From DATCVA01 sp036567205 (GTDB taxonomy: Bacteria; Pseudomonadota; Gammaproteobacteria; Burkholderiales; Burkholderiaceae_B): 7,904 bases of DNA. Shown here piece by piece: positions 1-5,792 of this stretch (position 1 is its first letter; each line of letters begins with the position of its first letter). The DNA lies in contig DATCVA010000008.1 of the NCBI GenBank assembly GCA_036567205.1, positions 1 to 7,904 on the forward strand, read 5' to 3'. A program made the translations under genes and the position numbers. A model generated the notes under the pieces. That model ran no database searches, had not been told where the DNA came from, and saw only the letters and a list, made by a program, of their open reading frames with translations.

Positions 1-104
1 AAGCCCACCTCGTCCAGCATGGTCTGCAATCGGGTGAAATAGCCGTGAATGTCGCCTACTGCAAAATCGCGGCCAAGAGTATTACGTTCGTAACGTTCGA
101 TCAT
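1..104 (-). CDS. Metallophosphoesterase / PPP-family phosphatase, N-terminal fragment
   Basis: Only the first 34 codons are inside the window; the gene runs off the left edge. The start is the ATG whose complement lies at 102-104. An in-frame TGA lies 21 codons upstream with no ATG, GTG or TTG between, so the start is fixed, although no good Shine-Dalgarno sequence is visible. Residues 17-21 read GDIHG, the first metal-binding signature (GDxHG) of calcineurin-like phosphoesterases. The surrounding AVGDIHGYFTRLQTMLDEVGF-type context resembles bacterial and lambda-type PPP serine/threonine phosphatases. Family members use two metal ions to hydrolyse phosphomonoesters or diadenosine polyphosphates; the substrate cannot be decided from this fragment. 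It lies about 100 bp downstream of nrdJ on the same strand, so read-through is possible. The remaining metal ligands (GDxxDRG, GNHE) lie outside the window and could not be checked. Confidence 0.75.
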   Translation of the reverse strand, partial: MIERYERNTLGRDFAVGDIHGYFTRLQTMLDEVG

Positions 105-206
105 GCCCAGCGCAAAATGATTTAAACCCCCATCGAATATACCCGCGAGCCGCTGGCTGCTTCATCAGTTGAACCCCGGGCATGACACGCTACTTGATTA
201 CATGGC

Positions 207-3059
207 TTACCCGCAGGCTCCGATAGCCCCGCAAGCCGTGCAAAACTCGCAGCCATCCTTCTTGATAACCGCACTGTTTCCACACTCGCTGCACCGCTTG
301 CCCACCATCCTTAAAGCAGGACGAGGGCCGTGGGTCGGTTCATCGGCGACCACTCCCATGGCGTTAACCGGCATGCCTTCCTCAGTCAGGATACCCAGCA
401 TTGCATAGCGGTGAATTACCAACTGCGCAATATAAGCCACTGTCGACGGATAGTTCGCCTGTTTTTCACTGCCCGGGACACGTGCCAGGAAATCGCCGCG
501 CGGTTCGGCGTAGTTAAGCAGCTTGCGCAGCTTCATGCCGATCCAGGCCGGGTCCACTACCCTCATGTCCAGGCTTAGCAATTTGCAAAGCCCGTCGAGT
601 GCGCGCGGATGGGCGCCGGTAAGCCACACGCTGTAAGGGCGGCGGCTGCCGTCGGGCATTTGCAGCTCTTTAAGCATTAACACGAAGTCGTCGTCGGTGG
701 AGGGATTGCGTACGTCGGCTACCCAGGCCAGCGTGCCATCGGTACCTGTTTTAGGTTCGTGCGGCGCAAACAAGGCATTAAGCACCGGAGTCGGATCGTT
801 TTCTTTGGCATCAAGCGCGCCCAGCGCGTTATAACGCCACTCAACCAGCTTGGCCAGCGCGGCAGTGGCACTGGGCACGGCAACCAGTTCGCCGTTCGGC
901 GGCATGGGCATTTCGAAGCCGTCGCCGTAGGCGTTCGCCAATATCGAAAGTTTCTTGCGCAACCAGCCGCGGTCATTGGCCCGCATATCGGCCGACAAGG
1001 TTTTGGCAATGGCATCGAGCCCACGGGGCGGCTGCCCGCCCAGCACCCAGACCTCGAAGGGCACCTGCGCCTGATCGGCAACAACCACGGCAAAATCGCC
1101 CTGCGGGGTGCGAACGGTTTCGCTGACCCAGCCCGAGGCGCCGGCAGGCAATCCGGGACGCGACGGCCAGCGCAACGAGGCCAGTGGCGGCGACTTGGCT
1201 ACCTCTTTAAGCACCATGCGCTTGTCTTGTTCCGACAGAGTAATGGGCTGAGGCGTACTGGCTTCCGCTGTCGCAGGCCCTACCGACAATACCGCGCCCA
1301 AAATATTGTTGGGACGATAAGTGGTGATGCCCTTCAGGCCACGGTGCCAGGCCTGCATATATAAACTTTTAAAGTCCTCGTAAGGATAATCTTCCGGGAC
1401 GTTAACGGTTTTAGAGATGGCCGCATCCACGTACGGGGCAACATCGGCCACCATCAGCATGTGATCCGTGGCCGAAATTTCAAGCGCCGACACGAACGCA
1501 GAAGGCAAGTTATCAACGTCGTTACCCAGCGCGCGGTAGACGCGGTAGGCGTGATCTTCGACGGTGTATTCTTTTTTGGAACCGTCGGGCATGCGCTTCA
1601 TGCGGTTGTAAAACCACGAAAAAGCCGGCTCGATGCCGTTGGAGGCGTTATCGGCGAACGCCAGCGAAATCGTGCCCGTCGGGGCAATTGATGTTAAGTG
1701 CGAATTGCGAATACCGTGCTTACGGATCGACTCTTTAATCGGATCGGGTAAACGGGCCGCGAAGCCGCTTTGCAAGTATTTTTCGGCATCCAGCATCGGA
1801 AAGGGCCCGCGCTCTTTAGCCAAGTCAACCGACGCTTCATAGGCTGCATCACGCATGCCGCGCGCCATATCCGCCGCCAATTGACGTCCTTGTTCGGAGT
1901 CGTACCGCACGCCCAGCATGATCAGGGTATCGCCCAGGCCGGTAAAGCCCAGGCCCAGCCGGCGCTTGGCGTCAGCTTCGAGCCGCTGTTCTTCAAGCGG
2001 CCATTTCGTAGCGATCAGCACATTGTCCAGCATTCGCACGGCCAGCTTAGTAACCTTGGCCATCATGTCGAAGTCAAACGCCGCCTTGTCGGTAAACGGG
2101 TCCGTAACGTAAGCCGTTAAATTCAGACTGCCCAGGCAGCAGCAGCCATAATCGGGCAGAGGCTGCTCGCCGCATGGATTGGTAGCTTCGATAACCTCGC
2201 AGTACGACAGATTGTTTTCGGAATTGATGCGGTCGACGAACAATACGCCCGGCTCGGCCGCCGCATACGTGCTTTGCATGATCAGATCCCATACTGCGCG
2301 AGCCTGAACGCTACGATATACCCACTGGCCATCGTCACGCAGGTAGGCCCCGCCGCTTTTCAAGTCGGCGTTGGGCTCGTTGCCATGCGTTAGTTCGAAG
2401 CTGGTGTCGCCTTCAACCGCGCGCATGAACGCATCGGTTACGCCCACAGACACGTTAAAGTTATTCAACTGGCCGCGTTCTTGCTTGGCTGTAATGAAAT
2501 CCAGGATATCGGGATGTGTGACATTAAGCACCGCCATCTGCGCGCCACGCCGCGAACCGGCCGATTCAACCGTTTCGCATGATCGGTCAAACACCCTCAT
2601 GTACGAAATAGGCCCCGACGCGCTGCTTCCCGTGCCTTTCACCTGAGCGCCTTTAGGCCGAATAGCCGAAAAGTTATAGCCCACGCCGCCGCCGCGACGC
2701 ATTGTTTCGGCCGCCTGCGCCAAGGCCGTATAAATACCGGGCTTGCCGTCCACACGTTCGGTTATGGAGTCGCCTACGGGCTGGACAAAGCAGTTGATAA
2801 GTGTGCTTTGCAAATCGGTGCCGGCAGCACTATTTACCCGGCCGGCCGGGATGAATCCGTTTTGCATGGCCCACAGAAACTCGTCGGCGTGTTTTGCGCG
2901 TTGCTTGGGCGTCTCGACTTGTGCCAGGGCCTGTGCCACGCGGGCGCGTACTTCAGTAATACCGGTTTCGCTGCCCTTGGCGTACTTTTCAATAAGAACT
3001 TCAGTTGAAATATCTTGTGGCTCAGCCAGCGCGATCGCGCTGCTTTCGATTTTTTGCAT
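207..3059 (-). CDS. nrdJ: Adenosylcobalamin-dependent (class II) ribonucleotide reductase NrdJ
   Basis: This 950-residue cytosolic enzyme makes deoxyribonucleotides from ribonucleotides, using coenzyme B12 to generate a thiyl radical, so it needs neither oxygen nor a partner radical subunit. Visible signatures are C90 in LINC; N294-P-C296-G-E298, the catalytic Asn/Cys/Glu loop; C307, eleven residues after the radical cysteine, probably pairing with C90; GLGFTGLGD at 369-377; and PTGTIS at 460-465. The core ends near residue 590. Residues about 655-750 and 790-890 are two copies of one domain, probably TSCPD-like, sharing VW, LD, LS-DMR and RY-LG. The tail has C923, C926, C937, C940, C943 and C949, expected to form a zinc knuckle and redox cysteine arm. 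No N-terminal ATP-cone is evident, so the usual dATP off-switch is probably absent. The start is supported by AAGGA seven bases upstream. The length fits long NrdJ forms of betaproteobacteria. Confidence 0.96.
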   Translation of the reverse strand: MQKIESSAIALAEPQDISTEVLIEKYAKGSETGITEVRARVAQALAQVETPKQRAKHADEFLWAMQNGFIPAGRVNSAAGTDLQSTLINCFVQPVGDSITERVDGKPGIYTALAQAAETMRRGGGVGYNFSAIRPKGAQVKGTGSSASGPISYMRVFDRSCETVESAGSRRGAQMAVLNVTHPDILDFITAKQERGQLNNFNVSVGVTDAFMRAVEGDTSFELTHGNEPNADLKSGGAYLRDDGQWVYRSVQARAVWDLIMQSTYAAAEPGVLFVDRINSENNLSYCEVIEATNPCGEQPLPDYGCCCLGSLNLTAYVTDPFTDKAAFDFDMMAKVTKLAVRMLDNVLIATKWPLEEQRLEADAKRRLGLGFTGLGDTLIMLGVRYDSEQGRQLAADMARGMRDAAYEASVDLAKERGPFPMLDAEKYLQSGFAARLPDPIKESIRKHGIRNSHLTSIAPTGTISLAFADNASNGIEPAFSWFYNRMKRMPDGSKKEYTVEDHAYRVYRALGNDVDNLPSAFVSALEISATDHMLMVADVAPYVDAAISKTVNVPEDYPYEDFKSLYMQAWHRGLKGITTYRPNNILGAVLSVGPATAEASTPQPITLSEQDKRMVLKEVAKSPPLASLRWPSRPGLPAGASGWVSETVRTPQGDFAVVVADQAQVPFEVWVLGGQPPRGLDAIAKTLSADMRANDRGWLRKKLSILANAYGDGFEMPMPPNGELVAVPSATAALAKLVEWRYNALGALDAKENDPTPVLNALFAPHEPKTGTDGTLAWVADVRNPSTDDDFVLMLKELQMPDGSRRPYSVWLTGAHPRALDGLCKLLSLDMRVVDPAWIGMKLRKLLNYAEPRGDFLARVPGSEKQANYPSTVAYIAQLVIHRYAMLGILTEEGMPVNAMGVVADEPTHGPRPALRMVGKRCSECGNSAVIKKDGCEFCTACGAIGACG

Positions 3060-3066
3060 CGTTAAT

Positions 3067-3071
3067 TCCTT
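3067..3071 (-). promoter_or_regulatory. Ribosome binding site of nrdJ
   Basis: On the minus strand this is AAGGA, seven bases before the ATG at 3059. It decides the nrdJ start. The same 11-base string ATCAAGGAATT precedes the sirtuin gene at 4622-4632. Confidence 0.8.
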
Positions 3072-3132
3072 GATGATCAGGCTCGCTCGACAGAAGAATC
3101 AAGAACGAGCACTGCCTATACCCTTATACCAA

Positions 3133-3160
3133 ATAATACCGCTGATCGGGCGCGAGGCAA
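3133..3160 (-). promoter_or_regulatory. Candidate sigma70 promoter of nrdJ
   Basis: On the minus strand TTGCCT (complement of 3155-3160, four of six bases match TTGACA) is followed after 16 bases by TATTAT (complement of 3133-3138, five of six match TATAAT). Transcription would begin near 3125 and leave a leader of about 65 bases before the nrdJ ATG. The leader carries only a weak possible stem (3085-3089 with 3106-3110). I found no cobalamin riboswitch and no convincing NrdR box in or near it. This is a motif match only. Confidence 0.45.
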
Positions 3161-3180
3161 TCGCTGCACCCTGGCATCTT

Positions 3181-3195
3181 GTATCTTAACGATAC
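3181..3195. repeat. Short inverted repeat upstream of the nrdJ promoter
   Basis: GTATC (3181-3185) and GATAC (3191-3195) are perfect inverted arms around TTAAC. The element is centred about 30 bp upstream of the candidate -35 box of nrdJ, a position where an activator could bind. It is flanked by two ATCTTG copies (3177 and 3197 regions). It does not match a regulator site that I can name. Confidence 0.35.
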
Positions 3196-3302
3196 GATCT
3201 TGAGCGGTATTGCCCTGCCTTATAAAAAATGCTGAATAACACTGGAAAAATCCAGGCTGCTCCGGCCTTCCTTGCTGTGCAATGCAGATGTGGCAGGCTA
3301 AT

Positions 3303-3318
3303 GTACCGAGGTACCGAG
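3303..3318. repeat. Tandem 8-bp direct repeat
   Basis: GTACCGAG occurs twice back to back (3303-3310 and 3311-3318) and directly abuts the 16-bp palindrome that starts at 3319. No coding function is apparent. Confidence 0.6.
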
Positions 3319-3334
3319 CGGCGTGATCACGCCG
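3319..3334. repeat. Perfect 16-bp palindrome
   Basis: CGGCGTGATCACGCCG reads the same on both strands with no spacer. A perfect dyad of this length in non-coding DNA suggests a dimeric DNA-binding protein site, although its regulator is unknown. It lies about 260 bp from the nrdJ start, far for a classical repressor site. Confidence 0.6.
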
Positions 3335-3342
3335 GCACCCGT

Positions 3343-3361
3343 ACATTATTGAACGTAATGT
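3343..3361. repeat. Inverted repeat ACATTA-N7-TAATGT
   Basis: Six-base perfect arms (3343-3348 and 3356-3361) surround a 7-base spacer, centre to centre 13 bp. It sits between the 16-bp palindrome and the DnaA-box-like cluster. The spacing suits a dimeric helix-turn-helix protein, but no family can be assigned. Confidence 0.4.
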
Positions 3362-3384
3362 CGGACCTATGGCCGCGTAAGCAC

Positions 3385-3419
3385 TTATCCCCACATTATG
3401 TGCATAACCATGGGGAAAA
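3385..3419. promoter_or_regulatory. Cluster of three DnaA-box-like nonamers
   Basis: Within 35 bp there are three 9-mers close to the DnaA consensus TTWTNCACA. TTATCCCCA lies at 3385-3393 on the plus strand with one mismatch. TTATGCACA is the complement of 3399-3407 and is a full match. TTTTCCCCA is the complement of 3411-3419 with one mismatch. The cluster is about 325 bp upstream of nrdJ. DnaA is known to act on nrdAB in E. coli through boxes upstream of the promoter, so a link to replication-coupled dNTP synthesis is plausible here but is inference. No AT-rich unwinding region or dnaA/dnaN gene accompanies it, so this is not proposed as oriC. Confidence 0.4.
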
Positions 3420-3450
3420 CAATGATACATATCGCCACGGAGCAATAAAG

Positions 3451-3496
3451 GCGCGGGTATAAGGTTCTTTGAGCAGCTAAAAGCCAATACCCGCGC
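3451..3496 (-). terminator. Hairpin after the 82-residue gene, possible terminator
   Basis: Perfect 10-bp arms GCGCGGGTAT (3451-3460) and ATACCCGCGC (3487-3496) enclose a 26-base loop that can itself pair partly (CTTT with AAAG, GG with CC). It begins 10 bases after the stop codon of the minus-strand gene at 3507. On that strand it is followed by CTTTATTG, which is only weakly T-rich. It could therefore be a weak intrinsic terminator or a 3'-end stabilising stem. If it terminates, nrdJ must rely on its own promoter. Confidence 0.45.
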
Positions 3497-3506
3497 AGCA
3501 TCACTT

Positions 3507-3755
3507 TCAATCGGTACTTCGGGGCGAACTCATTTTATCGACGAAGCTTTTTGCTTGCTTCACGCCGAAATTATGCGCCGATATACGGTCTACAAAAACC
3601 GGCTTCTCGGGAAGTTCAAGAATGGCCCATTGACGACCTGGCTCGCCAGGGCGGCGCCCTGTTATACGAGCCTCGGCAATAAAAAGCCCCTTTGATTCGC
3701 GTGTGGTTATTTCAATCCAGTTTCCACCGTATTCGATCTCTTCCCGTTCTTTCAT
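3507..3755 (-). CDS. Small hypothetical protein, 82 residues
   Basis: I do not recognise this family. The protein is charged and soluble, with no signal peptide or membrane segment. A predicted beta-rich body (residues 9-57, for example GNWIEITT, GLFIAEARITG, WAILELP and PVFVDRI) is followed by a likely helix (HNFGVKQAKSFVDKM, 61-75). This layout is typical of very small alpha/beta proteins. The start is well supported: GGGAGGT lies three to five bases before the ATG. It follows the sirtuin gene by 61 bp on the same strand, so co-transcription is likely, and a 10-bp hairpin follows its stop. No catalytic motif or cysteine is visible. A role tied to the sirtuin is possible only by neighbourhood. 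Confidence 0.75.
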   Translation of the reverse strand: MKEREEIEYGGNWIEITTRESKGLFIAEARITGRRPGEPGRQWAILELPEKPVFVDRISAHNFGVKQAKSFVDKMSSPRSTD

Positions 3756-3816
3756 GGGACCTCCCTGCTAGTTGGAATGTAATCGTAACCCAAGCGAATA
3801 ACGGAGTCACCCACAG

Positions 3817-4617
3817 CTATGTTGCATTGTGGATATGGGCATGACCAGAATTGGACGCTTCAGCCCAAACGGCTTCAACCAGGGCAGACATTACGTCTCC
3901 CGCCTTGCCCCGCAAGTTGTAATGCGCCAATGCGTCAAGCTCTGTCGCATTGGGATTCACCTGAATAACGCACGCGCCACCTGCCGCGGCTTGATGAGGT
4001 AGTTCAGCCGCTGGATAAACCAGCGAAGACGTACCAATACTGAAAAGTACGTCACATGATTTAACTGCGGCTTCCGCCTGGCGCCAGCTATTGGCTGGCA
4101 GCGATTCCCCAAACCACACCACTCCAGGGCGAATGCGGCCACCGCAATGTCCGCATTCAGGCGGTTCTTGCCTGCGCCCGCCGTCGGGCTCGTCGGGAAT
4201 GCCGGCAGGCAATCCATGCAAACTGCCACAGGCTTGGCAGCGCGGGGCATGCAGACTGCCATGTAGATGAATGGCATTCTTGCTACCGGCCCGTTCATGC
4301 AAATCGTCGACATTTTGTGTAATAAGGGTAAGCGTGACTACTTTGTCTGACATGGAAGCAATCGCATCATGAGCCGCGTTCGGCTCACAACGCAACACCA
4401 GGGCGCGCCGCCACTCGTACCAACCCCACACCAAATCCGGCTCGTTAGCAAAAGCCTCTGGTGTTGCCAGGCGCTGAGCGTCGTAGCGCTCCCACAAGCC
4501 GGTAAGCGCATCGCGAAAGGTGGGAATGCCGCTTTCTTGCGAAACCCCCGCGCCCGTAAACACAACGACATGCTGCGCCTGGCGTATTCGCTGGATCATT
4601 ACTGGATCGAAGTGCAT
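3817..4617 (-). CDS. NAD-dependent protein deacylase, Sir2 family, class III-like
   Basis: This 266-residue cytosolic sirtuin removes acyl groups from protein lysines, using NAD and releasing nicotinamide and O-acyl-ADP-ribose. Signatures, counted from the chosen start: GAGVSQESGIPTFR (22-35) binds NAD; TQNVD (100-104) binds NAD and nicotinamide; H119 in HLHG is the catalytic base; C127, C130, C155 and C158 bind zinc; VVWFGE is at 166-171; and IGTSS (194-198) closes the NAD pocket. Y67 and R70 in WYEWRR match the Tyr-x-x-Arg pair that in SIRT5 and CobB selects succinyl or malonyl lysine, so a desuccinylase or demalonylase is inferred. Two adjacent ATGs (4620 and 4617) exist; the second is 7 bases from AAGGA, the same spacing as at nrdJ, so 4617 is preferred. 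The frame is open to an ATG at 4674, but that extension has no homology-like residues. The gene follows the NTF2-like gene by 74 bp. Confidence 0.93.
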   Translation of the reverse strand: MHFDPVMIQRIRQAQHVVVFTGAGVSQESGIPTFRDALTGLWERYDAQRLATPEAFANEPDLVWGWYEWRRALVLRCEPNAAHDAIASMSDKVVTLTLITQNVDDLHERAGSKNAIHLHGSLHAPRCQACGSLHGLPAGIPDEPDGGRRQEPPECGHCGGRIRPGVVWFGESLPANSWRQAEAAVKSCDVLFSIGTSSLVYPAAELPHQAAAGGACVIQVNPNATELDALAHYNLRGKAGDVMSALVEAVWAEASNSGHAHIHNAT

Positions 4618-4640
4618 CATAAATTCCTTGATTATCCACT

Positions 4641-4661
4641 GGGCCAGACAGGGCAAGGCCC
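4641..4661. repeat. Small inverted repeat between NTF2-like and sirtuin genes
   Basis: GGGCC (4641-4645) and GGCCC (4657-4661) form a 5-bp GC stem with an 11-base loop in the gap between the two minus-strand genes. No T-run follows, so it is not called a terminator; it might slow transcription or protect an mRNA end. Confidence 0.3.
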
Positions 4662-4691
4662 GAAAGAGAAGCAAGCCTCAGCGCGACAAGT

Positions 4692-5078
4692 TTACGTACT
4701 TTCCGCCAGCAAATTGGCATCTCGCGCAAGCCGCCATCGCCCGTCGATCTCTTTACGAAGTATAGTCAACGTATATCCTGATCGACGTACTGGCGTACCG
4801 CCGCCAAGCGGAGCCATTGTCATCTCGAGGTAATTTCGAAGGTAAGCCCAATTGCCAAAGACCTGAATCTCTTGAATATCGCTTTTGCCCTCGATTCGGA
4901 CATTCTTCATGCTTTCCGAGATAGACGAAAACTCTGCTTTTCCGAATGGCTCCTGACCCGGAACCATGAAGATCACGTCGTCCGTCATCAAGCCCAGCAC
5001 CGTTGCCAGATCGCCTGCCTTGCTGGCCGCGAGCCAAGTCCCCACCACCTCGCGTATGGCATGTTCGTCATCAGTCAT
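4692..5078 (-). CDS. SgcJ/EcaC-type NTF2-like (SnoaL/DUF4440) protein
   Basis: This 128-residue protein is a single cone-shaped NTF2-like domain of the SgcJ/EcaC group. The order of elements is typical: an N-terminal helix (AIREVVGTWLAASKAGD, 7-23), the LGLMTDDVIFMVPG strand (28-41), a PFGKAEF helix start (44-50), then a beta sheet (IQEIQVFGNWAYLRNYLEMTM and SGYTLTILRKEIDGRWRLARDANLL) ending in the conserved W-x-L-x-R-D-A-N-L-L stretch. Members bind small hydrophobic ligands or act as minor enzymes; many have no known reaction. They are often labelled oxidoreductase without evidence, so no function is asserted. The start is supported by AGGTGG seven to eight bases upstream. It may be the first gene of a three-gene minus-strand unit with the sirtuin and the 82-residue protein. 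No clear sigma70 promoter was found upstream. Confidence 0.85.
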   Translation of the reverse strand: MTDDEHAIREVVGTWLAASKAGDLATVLGLMTDDVIFMVPGQEPFGKAEFSSISESMKNVRIEGKSDIQEIQVFGNWAYLRNYLEMTMAPLGGGTPVRRSGYTLTILRKEIDGRWRLARDANLLAEST

Positions 5079-5405
5079 TCCACCACCTAGTAAAGAAGCG
5101 TCTTTGGTCCTGAAATCGTCTGAAATTCCCGGCGAGTGCCATCACCGTTTTTGCGCGCAGTGCCTTCAGCATTCACCCTAGCGTAGACAATAATCTTACT
5201 ATGAGCGCGACAGGTACTGCTCTACTGGCGTTCCTTGGCAAACACTTATTTCATTTCCAAACCAATGGTAAGCACGAAGGCAAAGCACGGACAGTAAATT
5301 TGTACGGCTGCTGCGCCGACACAGTTCGCGATTGATCTGGAAATGGAATCTTCTAATGCCGTCATCCATATAATGACCAAAGGGAGCGACAACGAGGGTG
5401 CTTTT
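5079..5405. other. Divergent intergenic region, 327 bp
   Basis: The stretch separates the minus-strand NTF2-like gene from the plus-strand DUF2784 gene and should carry promoters for both. The plus-strand promoter is annotated separately. For the minus strand I found only weak hexamers and make no call. No RNA gene, credible small coding region, long inverted repeat or pseudogene remnant was seen in 5100-5340; reading frames crossing it have no Shine-Dalgarno sequence and no recognisable protein character. Confidence 0.5.
5369..5374 (+). promoter_or_regulatory. Candidate -10 box of the DUF2784 gene
   Basis: A perfect TATAAT lies at 5369-5374. At 17-bp spacing the -35 region (GAATCT, 5346-5351) is poor. 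Transcription would start near 5381, leaving a leader of about 25 bases before the ATG at 5406. If correct, it rules out the upstream ATG at 5343 as start. Confidence 0.4.
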
Positions 5406-5792
5406 ATGACATACAGAATCCTGGCCGACCTCGTCCTGCTGACACACGCTTTTTTCATGGTGTTTGTCATCTTGGGCGGCATCCTGGTTTTATGGAAGCG
5501 CTGGCTGCTGTGGCTGCATTTGCCTGCGCTGATTTGGGGGGCCATTGTTATCGCCATGGGCTGGACATGCCCTCTTACGCCGCTTGAAAATGCTTTACGG
5601 CAGATGGCGGGCCAGGAAAGTTACAGCGTCAGTTTTATCGAACATTACCTGCTGTTTGCAATTTACCCGCCGGGTCTGACGCGGGAAGTACAGATGCTTC
5701 TGGCCGCGCTGCTTATTATTGGCAATTTTGCCGTTTATGCAACCCTGTATCGTCATAACAAAAGCAGCCCCGATTCGCGCCGTCGCGTCTAA
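5406..5792 (+). CDS. DUF2784 family inner-membrane protein
   Basis: This small integral membrane protein of 128 residues has about three to four hydrophobic helices (roughly 5-28, 33-52 and 94-114). The conserved blocks of DUF2784 are present in order: LLTHAFFMVFVILGG (11-25), LHLPALIWG (37-45), GWTCPLTPLEN (52-62), SFIEHYL (76-82) and YPPGLTR (87-93). The histidines, the cysteine and the acidic residue in these blocks are well placed for metal or haem binding, but the function of the family is unknown. The frame is open to an ATG at 5343, but the start at 5406 is preferred: GAGGG lies seven bases upstream, a TATAAT lies just before it, and family members begin at this point. Its TAA overlaps the stop codon of the convergent pseudouridine synthase gene. 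Confidence 0.9.
   Translation: MTYRILADLVLLTHAFFMVFVILGGILVLWKRWLLWLHLPALIWGAIVIAMGWTCPLTPLENALRQMAGQESYSVSFIEHYLLFAIYPPGLTREVQMLLAALLIIGNFAVYATLYRHNKSSPDSRRRV

Noticed and set aside
759..1364. Long plus-strand open frame (201 codons) inside nrdJ
   Set aside because: It is antisense to a clearly conserved NrdJ region; its product is basic and low in recognisable motifs, as expected of a shadow frame in GC-rich DNA.
3385..3419. Chromosomal replication origin
   Set aside because: Only three nonamers, no AT-rich unwinding element and no dnaA, dnaN, gidA or parA neighbours.
3116..3487. Minus-strand open frame of 123 codons in the nrdJ upstream region
   Set aside because: It has no Shine-Dalgarno sequence or family resemblance, covers the candidate promoter, palindromes and DnaA-like boxes, and its composition looks random.
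3060..3506. Cobalamin riboswitch or NrdR box upstream of nrdJ
   Set aside because: I looked for both because of the gene's biology. No B12-box-like core or paired NrdR 16-mers (acaCwAtATaTwGtgt type) could be found by eye. A covariance-model search would settle it.
4369..4833. Plus-strand open frame of 154 codons over the sirtuin and NTF2-like genes
   Set aside because: It is antisense to two well-supported genes and has no motifs of its own.
5343..5405. N-terminal extension of the DUF2784 protein from the ATG at 5343
   Set aside because: It has no ribosome site, lies upstream of a TATAAT box, and adds a polar segment before the first membrane helix that the family lacks.
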